NCBI GenBank assembly: GCA_024643405.1
Contig: JAHENA010000022.1
Span: 3,935 to 37,127, forward strand
From: Flavobacteriales bacterium
GTDB lineage: Bacteria > Bacteroidota > Bacteroidia > Flavobacteriales > Flavobacteriaceae
DNA length: 33,193 nucleotides
Reading direction: 5' to 3'
Part shown: in pieces, positions 1-8,200 of the stretch
Numbering within the stretch: position 1 is the stretch's first letter
How the letters are laid out: each line of letters starts with the position of its first letter
Notes under the pieces: generated by a model
What the model was told of the DNA's origin: nothing
The model's database searches: none
Seen by the model: only the letters and a program-made list of their open reading frames with translations
Translations under genes and position numbers: made by a program

Positions 1-513
1 TTTGCTTTTTTTGTCATCGAAATGGCAACTGGCATCATTTCAGAATCAATGGGTCTTGTTGCGGACAGTTTGGATATGTTAGCGGACAGTTTTGTTTATG
101 GAATTAGCTTGTTTGCGGTTGGAGGAACTCTGATTAGAAAAAAGCGGATTGCAAAACTTGCTGGATATTTTCAAATTGCACTTGCTATTATTGGATTTAT
201 AGAGATTTTAAGAAGATTTTTTGGTCATGAAACACTTCCGAATTTTAAGACAATGATTATTGTTTCAATTTTTGCCCTAATCGCAAACGGAATTTGTTTG
301 TATTTAATGCAAAAGTCAAAAAGCAAAGAAGAAGCTCATATGAAAGCAAGTATGATTTTTACATCAAATGACGTGATAATCAATTTAGGGGTTTTAACAG
401 CAGGACTTTTAGTAAATTGGTTACATTCTGGAAAACCTGATTTAATTATTGGAACAATTGTTTTTGTTTTAGTAATTCAAGGTGCATTCAGAATTCTGAA
501 ATTGAGTAAATAA
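1..513 (+). CDS. CDF-like cation transporter, 3' part (5' end outside window)
   Basis: The reading frame is open from base 1, so the gene starts upstream of the window; the internal ATG at 22 is not the real start. The visible part holds about five hydrophobic segments and resembles the membrane domain of cation diffusion facilitators, metal/proton antiporters of the inner membrane. Counting from the ATG at 22, the segment around residues 14-23 matches the CDF helix-2 signature, but the usual HxxxD reads D18-x3-D22. The helix-5 HxxxD position reads F113-x3-D117. The protein stops right after the last membrane segment, so the usual cytoplasmic C-terminal domain is missing. Family membership is fairly clear from overall pattern; the transported metal cannot be assigned, and with altered site ligands it may not be zinc. 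Confidence 0.75.
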   Translation, partial: FAFFVIEMATGIISESMGLVADSLDMLADSFVYGISLFAVGGTLIRKKRIAKLAGYFQIALAIIGFIEILRRFFGHETLPNFKTMIIVSIFALIANGICLYLMQKSKSKEEAHMKASMIFTSNDVIINLGVLTAGLLVNWLHSGKPDLIIGTIVFVLVIQGAFRILKLSK

Positions 514-689
514 AAGCACTAGCTACAACACCTTATAAAATTAATTATTTGGTCTGTATGTGCTAGGAAAATCTTATGAATTTTCTTCTGGTTCGTTTTC
601 TTTTTCTAACTTAGTTCTCACGAAAGCCACTAACCATTAACAAATACGTCAGCATGAAAATCAAACAGTCTAACTAAATCAAACTTCCA

Positions 690-1487
690 ATGATAAATAT
701 TAAAGAAAACGTTGTTTGGATAACAGGTGCTTCTTCTGGTATTGGCAAAGCTATGGCCTTTGAATGGTCAAGATTAGGATATAAAGTGGTGCTTTCAGCC
801 AGACGTAAAGAATTATTAGAAGAGATTGCTCTTGAGATTAGGAATTTGGGTGGAGAAGCATTGGTTGTTCCAGTTGATATTATGGAAGAAAAATCAATAG
901 AAGATGCTGTTCAAAGAATTATAACCACTTGGGGGCGTATGGATATTGCTGTAGCCAATGCTGGATTTGGTGTATTTGGAAGTATCGATAAATTGACTGC
1001 AAAAGATTGGAACAGGCAATTACAAGGTAATGTCACCGGGTTAGCCTTGACGGTAAAATATGCACTGCCATATTTGAAGCAAAACCTGGGCCGTGTTGGT
1101 TTAATCGGCAGTGTAGGCGCATATCTACCTAATCCTTATGTTGGTGCCTATGGCGCTTCAAAAGCTGCTGTACATTCAATAGGTTTGACATTGCAAGTTG
1201 AATTAAAAGATACTGGTGTGAGTTGTACTACCATACATCCTGGTTTTGTGATGTCTGAGATTGCCAGAATTGATAATGAAGGTGTCTGGCATCCTGAACG
1301 TCCAGATCCACGTCCATCAAATTTAATGTGGCCAACAGATAAAGCTGCGAAAGTTATGGTGAAGGCGATAATGAAGCGAAGAAGAAATTATGTTTTCACA
1401 ACCCACGGGAAAGTTTTTGTTTGGTTGCAGCGTTGGTTTCCTAGCTTGGTGAGAACTATTGTTTCAAAAGGTCCAAAACCAGAATAA
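690..1487 (+). CDS. Short-chain dehydrogenase/reductase (SDR) family oxidoreductase
   Basis: This 265-residue protein has the classical SDR layout. The dinucleotide-binding TGxxxGIG motif is at residues 12-19, the NAG motif at 90-92, and the catalytic Ser141, Tyr154 and Lys158 (YxxxK) are all present. Length is normal for the family. SDRs carry out NAD(P)(H)-dependent oxidation or reduction of hydroxyl/keto groups in the cytoplasm. The substrate cannot be told from sequence. The C-terminal part (about 190-265) is basic and hydrophobic, as in SDRs acting on lipid-like substrates, but that is only suggestive. It stands alone, with 176 bases before it and 214 after it. Confidence 0.9.
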   Translation: MINIKENVVWITGASSGIGKAMAFEWSRLGYKVVLSARRKELLEEIALEIRNLGGEALVVPVDIMEEKSIEDAVQRIITTWGRMDIAVANAGFGVFGSIDKLTAKDWNRQLQGNVTGLALTVKYALPYLKQNLGRVGLIGSVGAYLPNPYVGAYGASKAAVHSIGLTLQVELKDTGVSCTTIHPGFVMSEIARIDNEGVWHPERPDPRPSNLMWPTDKAAKVMVKAIMKRRRNYVFTTHGKVFVWLQRWFPSLVRTIVSKGPKPE

Positions 1488-1606
1488 AAAAAGATTAGTT
1501 GTAATCTAACTGTAACCAATGAAAAAGGAACGCTTTCCACCTATTTCAATATTATTGTCATTAATTTTTAAAACCAGAGTGTCACTTTTTGTTTTCATTA
1601 ATGCTA

Positions 1607-1645
1607 TTAATCTTTTCTTAATCTTATTAACTTTTTATTAATCTA
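1607..1645 (+). repeat. TTAAY direct repeats upstream of outer-membrane protein gene
   Basis: TTAATCTT at 1607 and 1618, TTAAC at 1627 and TTAATCTA at 1638 lie in the same orientation with start-to-start spacings of 11, 9 and 11 bases, roughly one helical turn. The array ends 56 bases before the start codon of the barrel gene at 1702. Helically phased short direct repeats are typical of OmpR/PhoB-family response-regulator sites. The region is AT-rich, so chance occurrence is possible. Confidence 0.3.
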
Positions 1646-1701
1646 TACCTGTAAGAGATACATCTACTTTAGCCAGCACTATTTCATAAGACTAAAAGTG
1701 G

Positions 1702-2841
1702 ATGAAAAAACTAGTAAAACAATTAATTACAGGCCTTGCTTTAATGACATTAATGCCTAATCTAAATGCGCAAGGATGTGTAGCCATTAGGGGGTTTTCA
1801 TCTTGTAGTTCTAGCCAAATGGAAATGGGTAGCGCTTTAAATAAAGGAGATTTTTCAGTAGGTACAAATTTCAGATATTTTGAATCCTTTCGTCACTTCA
1901 GAGGCACAAAAGAGGAAACTAATAGAATTGAGGAGGGGACCAATGTCATCAATGATTCTTATTTTGTTGATGTCACTTTTAATTATTATCTCAATAATAG
2001 ACTATATGCCAACCTACTCATTCCTTTTGTGTCACATTCCAGATCATCATTATATGAACATGGTGGCAATAGTCTTGGTGACAGGCATAAAACAAGGTCT
2101 AGCGGTTTAGCGGATATACGTTTAGGCATAGATTATTGGCTGCTTAAACCCAATAGCCATAATTATAATTTTGCCATAGGGACAGGTATTAAATTCCCGT
2201 CTGGTGATTTTGAATATACAGACACATTTTACAATCAAGGTCCCAATAAAGACCTAACTGAAGATGCTGTGGTTGACCAATCTATACAACCTGGTGATGG
2301 GGGTTTTGGTTTCAATTTAAATCTTCAAGGTTTTCATTCCTTCTCCCACAATTTTACGCTTACAACTTCTTTGTATTATTTATTTAATCCCCGAGAAACA
2401 AACGGTATATTAACAAGAAACGGTAAGACTGAATTTTCTGTGCCAGATCAATATGCAGTTCAGTTAGGTGCTTTATATTTTTTAAATCTCCGTGGGTTTA
2501 GTGTATATTTAGGTGGAAGGCTAGAAGGAGTTCCATCATCAGATTTAATAGGTGGCAGTGACGGTTATAGGAGACCAGGCTATGTAATATCAGTAGACCC
2601 GGGAATAAACTATAATACAAGTAATTTAAGCTTCAGTTTAAATGTGCCTGTTGCCTTAATACGAAATAGAACTCAGAGTTACCTTGATAAGCAAATTACA
2701 GCCGAAACTGGTATTTATACTCACGGTGATGCTGCCTTTGCAGATTACCTTTTTAATTGTAATCTCACCTATAGATTCAAGAAAAAAGACAAAATAAGTA
2801 TCTTTGAAAATAGTATTGATTTTAATGACATTAAGCATTAA
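1702..2841 (+). CDS. Predicted outer-membrane beta-barrel protein
   Basis: The 379-residue product begins with a clear signal peptide (basic start, hydrophobic stretch, cleavage after about residue 23 at NAQ-G). The rest is rich in alternating hydrophobic/polar stretches and aromatic-ended strands, for example around residues 50-60, 90-110, 155-170, 215-230 and 250-275. This is the pattern of an outer-membrane barrel of the phenol-degradation MetA-like / putative transporter type. Two pairs of cysteines near the mature N-terminus (C26, C35 and nearby) could form a disulfide. No catalytic motif was seen. It is monocistronic, preceded by phased TTAAY repeats and followed by convergent tRNA-Asp. 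The substrate is unknown. Confidence 0.7.
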   Translation: MKKLVKQLITGLALMTLMPNLNAQGCVAIRGFSSCSSSQMEMGSALNKGDFSVGTNFRYFESFRHFRGTKEETNRIEEGTNVINDSYFVDVTFNYYLNNRLYANLLIPFVSHSRSSLYEHGGNSLGDRHKTRSSGLADIRLGIDYWLLKPNSHNYNFAIGTGIKFPSGDFEYTDTFYNQGPNKDLTEDAVVDQSIQPGDGGFGFNLNLQGFHSFSHNFTLTTSLYYLFNPRETNGILTRNGKTEFSVPDQYAVQLGALYFLNLRGFSVYLGGRLEGVPSSDLIGGSDGYRRPGYVISVDPGINYNTSNLSFSLNVPVALIRNRTQSYLDKQITAETGIYTHGDAAFADYLFNCNLTYRFKKKDKISIFENSIDFNDIKH

Positions 2842-2940
2842 TTGGATTAAGAGACTCATATTTTTTATGAATCAACGCTAAGAATAAAAACACCTATTCC
2901 AAAAAACAAAAAAGCATCCCAATTTTCAGTAAAGAAAAAA

Positions 2941-3015
2941 GGAAAGCTTTCCATCGGTTTGTGCTGAATTCTATTCAGCAACGCTACCATATTGACAGAC
3001 TACTACATCTGTCAA
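2941..3015. repeat. Cluster of three inverted repeats between convergent genes
   Basis: Three perfect inverted repeats occur in 75 bases. They are a 12-base palindrome GGAAAGCTTTCC (2941-2952), an 8-bp stem with a 3-base loop (2962-2969 / 2973-2980, TGCTGAAT arms), and an 8-bp inverted repeat with an 8-base spacer (2992-2999 / 3008-3015, TTGACAGA arms). None has a T-run directly after it, so they are not standard intrinsic terminators. They may form a structured RNA at the end of the barrel-protein transcript or be protein-binding sites. Confidence 0.45.
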
Positions 3016-3039
3016 ACAACACAACTTCTTTAAATTGAC

Positions 3040-3065
3040 AAAAAAAGCCCTAATTTCTTAGAGCT
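3040..3065 (-). terminator. Intrinsic terminator of tRNA-Asp
   Basis: Read on the minus strand this is an 8-bp stem (AGCTCTAA / TTAGGGCT, one G-T wobble) with a GAAA tetraloop (3054-3057), directly followed by a run of six T (3040-3045). It lies 14 bases past the tRNA 3' end. Confidence 0.85.
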
Positions 3066-3079
3066 TTTTTGCAACCTTG

Positions 3080-3153
3080 CGGTCTGGACGGGACTCGAAC
3101 CCGCGACCTCCGCCGTGACAGGGCGGCATTCTAACCAACTGAACTACCAGACC
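3080..3153 (-). tRNA. tRNA-Asp (anticodon GTC)
   Basis: The minus strand folds into a full cloverleaf of 74 bases. The acceptor stem is GGTCTGG/CCAGACC with discriminator G. The anticodon stem is CCGCC/GGCGG around loop CTGTCAC, which gives anticodon GTC. The T arm GCGGG-TTCGAGT-CCCGT is standard. The 3' CCA is not encoded and must be added. It is transcribed towards the barrel-protein gene and ends in its own terminator. Confidence 0.97.
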
Positions 3154-3233
3154 GTTGCTTTATTGCGGTTGCAAATATACACGGCTTTTTTTATATCTCA
3201 AATGTTTTTTCCTGTTTTTTAAATAAATTTTAA

Positions 3234-4163
3234 TTATAGAAATTTTTGACGTTCTATCATGTAGGTTGTGAGGATGTTATTAAAATCTTTATTAATATCT
3301 GCCTCTTCATATTTTATTTTGTACTGAGCACATTTTAATTTTAAAGATTCAAAATAATGACTTACCGCTGCATGATAATTTTCTTTAACGGTATCAGCAT
3401 ATAAATTAATGTGTTCTCCGGTTTCTACATCTACAAAGCGCCTTGGTTTATTATCAAAATCAAATACCAGTTCACGTTCCTTGTCAAAAACATGAAATAA
3501 GACAACTTCATGCTTATTATACTTTAAATGCCTTAAGGCCTCAAATAATTTCGCCTCTTTAACCGATGATTGAAACATATCGGTAAATAAAAAGATTAAG
3601 GACCGCCTATGAATCTTCTCTGCTATTTCATGAAGATATTTATACGTTTCTGTGGTTTGATTTAACTGTTTTGGAATGACTACTTTATTAAGTTCATTTA
3701 ACAGCATCTGGTGATGCCGTTCACTTCCTTTTTCAGGTGCATAATAGTCATACGAATTACTGTAAATACTCATCCCAATGGCATCTCTTTGCTTTTTTAA
3801 AATATGCATCAATGAAGCCGCAGCAAGCGCAGAAAAAGCTATTTTATTTAAATGCTTAATACTAAAAGAGTCCATTTTTGGATAATGCATAGAACTGCTA
3901 TTATCAATAATAAGGTGGCATCTTAAATTAGTTTCATCATCAAAACGCTTGGTGTACAATTTATCTGTTTTAGCAAATAACTTCCAGTCAATATGCCGGG
4001 TACTCTCACCTTGATTATAAATTTTATGTTCTGAAAATTCAGCTGAAAAACCATGAAATGGACTTTTATGCATTCCTGCAATAAACCCTTCAACCACTTG
4101 TTTGGCAAGCAGTTCAAGATTTTTAAATCCACTAGCTTTATCTAATTCGTGCTGAACATCCAT
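3234..4163 (-). CDS. DUF58 domain protein (VWA-like, MoxR/BatA-type context)
   Basis: The 309-residue protein carries the DUF58 core, seen as the segment with STRHIDWKLFAKTD and the following RFDDETN, then a VWA-like fold beginning LIIDNSSSM, where DxSxS is the metal-ion-dependent adhesion motif. DUF58 proteins usually sit beside MoxR ATPases and BatA/BatB VWA proteins; none is present here. The start is placed at the ATG at 4163 (MDVQHEL). The frame can be extended to a TTG at 4175, only 5 bases from the clpP stop, but TTG is a poor candidate. It is the last gene of the dnaE-trxA-clpP-DUF58 series. The function is not established: cytoplasmic, possibly a chaperone or stress partner. Confidence 0.85.
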   Translation of the reverse strand: MDVQHELDKASGFKNLELLAKQVVEGFIAGMHKSPFHGFSAEFSEHKIYNQGESTRHIDWKLFAKTDKLYTKRFDDETNLRCHLIIDNSSSMHYPKMDSFSIKHLNKIAFSALAAASLMHILKKQRDAIGMSIYSNSYDYYAPEKGSERHHQMLLNELNKVVIPKQLNQTTETYKYLHEIAEKIHRRSLIFLFTDMFQSSVKEAKLFEALRHLKYNKHEVVLFHVFDKERELVFDFDNKPRRFVDVETGEHINLYADTVKENYHAAVSHYFESLKLKCAQYKIKYEEADINKDFNNILTTYMIERQKFL

Positions 4164-4180
4164 AAATATATTCAATCATA

Positions 4181-4723
4181 TTAAATCATTTTATCAACTA
4201 TACCATAGGCAACAGATTCTTCTGCACCCATCCAGTGATCACGGTTAAAATCTTTCATTATTTTCTCATAAGTCTGACCACAATTTTTAGCTAACAATTT
4301 GGCACTTAATTCTTTGGTTTTTATAATTTCTTGTGCTGTAATTTCAATATCACTAGCCTGTCCACGAGCACCGCCACTGGGTTGATGAATCATGACTCTC
4401 GCATGTGGTTGAATAAATCTTTTGCCCTTTTTACCAGCTGAAAGTATAATAGACCCCATAGAAGCTGCAAAACCTGTGCAAATGGTTGATACATCACTTT
4501 TTAATGATTTTATACAATCATAAATGGCAAATCCTGAGGTGACATAGCCTCCCGGACTGTTTACATATAGGTGAATATCTTTAACTTCTAAAGAATCCAA
4601 ATACATTAATCTGTCAATAACATGCTTTGCGGAATGATCATCAACCTGACCCCATAGAAATACTTTGCGTTGTTCTATGAATTTTGCATCAATCGCATCT
4701 TGAATTTTTGATTTATTACTCAT
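4181..4723 (-). CDS. ClpP-family serine peptidase, divergent paralogue
   Basis: This 180-residue protein matches the ClpP proteolytic subunit of the Clp protease. The triad is intact: Ser88 in AASMG, His113 in MIHQP and Asp162 in NRDHWM. The 25- and 49-residue gaps are the same as in E. coli ClpP. The oligomerisation region (around GQASDIEI, 121-128) is also present. It is shorter than housekeeping ClpP (about 190-220), with almost no propeptide, and has unusual residues in normally fixed places, for example FLWGQVDD and HWMGAEES. This suggests a second, specialised ClpP rather than the tig-clpP-clpX copy. It lies between trxA and the DUF58 gene, separated from trxA by a strong hairpin terminator. 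Confidence 0.88.
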   Translation of the reverse strand: MSNKSKIQDAIDAKFIEQRKVFLWGQVDDHSAKHVIDRLMYLDSLEVKDIHLYVNSPGGYVTSGFAIYDCIKSLKSDVSTICTGFAASMGSIILSAGKKGKRFIQPHARVMIHQPSGGARGQASDIEITAQEIIKTKELSAKLLAKNCGQTYEKIMKDFNRDHWMGAEESVAYGIVDKMI

Positions 4724-4750
4724 TATTTTTTAATTTTCTTCTAAAATAAA

Positions 4751-4779
4751 AAAAGGTTTACCATTACAGTAAACCTTTT
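4751..4779. terminator. Strong hairpin terminator between trxA and clpP
   Basis: A perfect 11-bp stem (AAAAGGTTTAC at 4751-4761 and its complement at 4769-4779) has a 7-base loop and flanking A and T runs on both sides, so it can stop transcription on either strand. On the minus strand it lies 22 bases after the trxA stop and ahead of clpP. clpP may therefore be expressed by readthrough or from its own promoter. Confidence 0.85.
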
Positions 4780-4800
4780 AATATTCTTTTTCAATTTATT

Positions 4801-5118
4801 TTATAAAAGAGAGTCTATTGCCTCTGTATAAGCGTTTTTAGGCGCTACACCAACTTGACGACCTACTACTTCTCCATTCTGAAAAACTAATACTGTTGGA
4901 ATATTTCGTACACCATATTTAGCGGCAAACTCTTGATTTGCATCAACATCTACTTTACCAACCACAGCCTTTCCAGCGTATTCATTACTTATTTCCTCAA
5001 TAATTGGTCCAACCATTCTACAAGGTCCGCACCATGCTGCCCAAAAGTCAACCAAAACAGGTTTGTCACTTTTTAATACAGTTTCTTCAAATGATGCATC
5101 TGTTATTTCTAATGCCAT
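4801..5118 (-). CDS. trxA: Thioredoxin
   Basis: This 105-residue single-domain thioredoxin has the redox motif WCGPC at residues 29-33, the buried Asp24 in the VDFWA strand, and the cis-proline in NIPTVLVF. There is no signal peptide, so it acts in the cytoplasm reducing protein disulfides, normally recharged by thioredoxin reductase. The length is exactly typical. It follows dnaE on the same strand with a 175-base gap and is followed by a hairpin terminator. Confidence 0.96.
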   Translation of the reverse strand: MALEITDASFEETVLKSDKPVLVDFWAAWCGPCRMVGPIIEEISNEYAGKAVVGKVDVDANQEFAAKYGVRNIPTVLVFQNGEVVGRQVGVAPKNAYTEAIDSLL

Positions 5119-5293
5119 AATATTTTATTTAATTGGGTTTTACTTAAATTGTATTTACAAAATTAGTCAAAAAAATCTCTAAAGCTTACAAGCCAGCCAT
5201 TTGTTTTACTTATAAGCTTATTGTTAGGCTCAATAGTTCAATCTTACAATTTCTTTTATCTACTGACTTGACATTAATAGGTTTAAATAAAAA

Positions 5294-8200
5294 TTAATTC
5301 AACTTATAGTACACCTCTTGATTTTCTAATTCCTGCAATAACTCTTGCGATATTTTTACCTTTTTCTTTCTACTTGGCATATTAAGTTTTATACTTTCTT
5401 CATGATCATAAATTACAAAATTCAGGATTTGATTTCCAGGGTGCATTCTTATCAATTCTTTCAAGTTGTTGATTTTTTCAGCTTCAATATCCTTAATATT
5501 TAATTGTATGGATAACTTTTTAGCATAGTTATCCATCACATCATGCAACAATTGAAAGCTGTTAAATTGTAAACGGGGGTCTCCCATTTTTTGAGTTTCC
5601 TTATTGATCCACCCTTCTCTCACATAAACTTTAACATAAACAAAACTATTTTTTAATAAAAAATGTCTGAATTTAAGATACTCTTCACCAAAAATGCGAA
5701 ACTCAAAACTATCGGTATAATCTTCCACTGAAAATATAGCCCATCCTTTTCCTTGTTTAGTAACACGATGTTGCACCTCAGTCACCACACCTCCAAAAGC
5801 AAGTTCCTTATTAACACATGCCTCTAAATCTCTAAACAAGGCTAAACTGGCATTACAAAAGGTGTTCATCTCTGTTTTAAAATCATCTAAAGGATGCCCC
5901 GAAATATAAATACCCACTACTTCTTTCTCTCTTGCCAGTTTCTCCATGGTTCCCCAAGATTCACATGGCGGCACTTGTGGTTCTGCAATTTGAATGTCGC
6001 TCGCATCACCAAACAAACTTACTTGAGCCGAATTTTCATTTTCTTGATGTTTACTTCCGTATCTAATCGCTTTTTCTAAAAAAGTAATACCATCACCTTC
6101 ATCCTGAAAATATTGTGCTCTGTGGGTGTCTGCAAAACAATCAAAACCACCAGCCAGTGCCAGGTTTTCAAATGCTTTTTTATTTGCTGCACGCAAATCA
6201 ATGCGTTTAGTTAAATCAAAAATGGATTTGTAATTACCGTTTTCTTTTCTGTTCTCAACAATGGTTTTTACAGCGCCATGACCAACACCTTTCACAGCTC
6301 CCATTCCAAACCTAACTGCATTCGCTTTATTTACTGAAAACTTGTAATACGATTCATTAACATCTGGCCCAAGTACATTTAATTTCATGCGTTTACATTC
6401 TTCCATAAAAAAAGTAACTTGCTTGATGTCATTCATGTTGTTAGAAAGCACCGCAGCCATATATTCTGCAGGATAATGAGCTTTTAAATAGGCGGTTTGA
6501 TAGGCAATCCAGGCATAACAAGTGGAATGCGATTTATTAAAGGCATAACTGGCAAAAGCTTCCCAATCTTTCCATATTTTTTCTAATTTAACTTTATCAT
6601 GTCCTTTGGCCCCTGCTTGCTCAATAAACTTTGGTTTCATTTTATCAAGAACTGCAATTTGCTTTTTACCCATGGCCTTTCTTAAAACATCGGCCTCACC
6701 TTTAGTAAAATCGGCCAGTTTCTGAGAAAGCAACATCACTTGCTCCTGATATACTGTAATACCGTAAGTGTCTTTTAAATACTCTTCCATGGCCGGAAGA
6801 TCATAATCAATGCTCTCTTCACCGTGCTTACGTTTAACAAAACTGGGGATATATTCCATAGGTCCAGGACGATACAAGGCATTCATAGCGATCAAATCAT
6901 TAAATACCGATGGTTTTAAATCTTTTAAATGCTTTTGCATACCGGGCGATTCGTACTGAAAAACCCCCACCGTTTCTCCCTTTTGAAAAAGTTCATAGGT
7001 TTTTTCATCATCTAAAGGAAAATTATCCGGATCCAATAAAATACCATGTTTTGCTTTTACAATCTTTACAGTGTCTTTAATTAAAGTTAATGTTTTCAAC
7101 CCCAAGAAATCCATCTTTAACAGACCGGCTTCTTCAACCACTGAGTTATCAAACTGAGTTACATACAAATCAGAATCTTTCGCGGTTGCCACTGGCACAA
7201 AGTCTGTAATATCACTTGGTGTAATAATGACTCCACAGGCATGGATACCCGTATTTCTCAAAGAACCTTCTAAGGTTCTGGCTAAGTTTACCGTTTCTGA
7301 CTCTAAATCTTCACCTTCAGATATATTTAGGAGTTGGTTGACTTTCTCTAAATCTTCTGCTCTAAACGTACTACTTAACTCCTTGTCGCTCAGCCCAAAT
7401 ATTTTGTTGAGCTTAGACATGGTTGGAATCAGCTTAGCAATTCTGTCAGCATCAAATAAGGGTAAATCTAAAACTCTGGCTGTATCTCGAATAGACGATT
7501 TTGCCGCCATAGTACCATACGTAATAATTTGAGCTACCTGATTGCTGCCGTATTTGTTTATTACATAATCCATGACACGCCCACGACCTTCATCATCAAA
7601 ATCAATATCAATATCGGGCATACTGATACGGTCTGGATTTAAAAAACGCTCAAAAAGTAAATCATACTTTAAAGGGTCAATATTGGTAATCCACAAACAA
7701 TAAGCAACCACAGAACCCGCTGCCGAACCACGACCGGGTCCAACAGATACGTCCATATTTCTGGCTTCTCTAATAAAATCTTCAACAATTAAGAAATAAC
7801 CCGGATAGCCAGTGTTTTTAATAACATCCAGTTCAAAATCAATACGCTCCCTAATTTCTACGGAAAGGTCTTTATAACGCTTTTCTGCACCCAGATAGGT
7901 GATATGACGCAAATAATCATCTTCATTATCAAAAGTATCTGGTATTTCAAATTTTGGCAGCAGGACTTCACGAGATAATTGATAGTCTTCAATCTTGTCT
8001 AAAACTTCCTGAATGTTTGAAATAGCTTGTGGCAAATCTTTAAACAAGCTTTTCATAGCATCAGAGGACTTGAAATAGTATTCTTTATTAGGCATACCGT
8101 ATCGATAACCTCTGCCCCTTCCTATAGGAGTCCCTTGTTTTTCACCATCTTTTACACATAATAAAATATCATGGGCATTGGCATCAACCTGTTCTGAATA

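Noticed and set aside
1491-1508. Small AGATTA/TAATCT hairpin after the SDR gene as a terminator
   Set aside because: Only six AT-rich pairs and no T-run follow it.
1880-2110. 76-residue plus-strand frame inside the outer-membrane protein gene
   Set aside because: It lies wholly within a convincing gene in another frame and its translation has no recognisable feature. The many antisense frames within dnaE, the permease gene and the redox genes were left out for the same reason.
5159-5221. AAGCTTA/TAAGCTT inverted repeat upstream of trxA
   Set aside because: The arms are short, far apart and each nearly self-palindromic in AT-rich DNA; no supporting -7 alignment was found.
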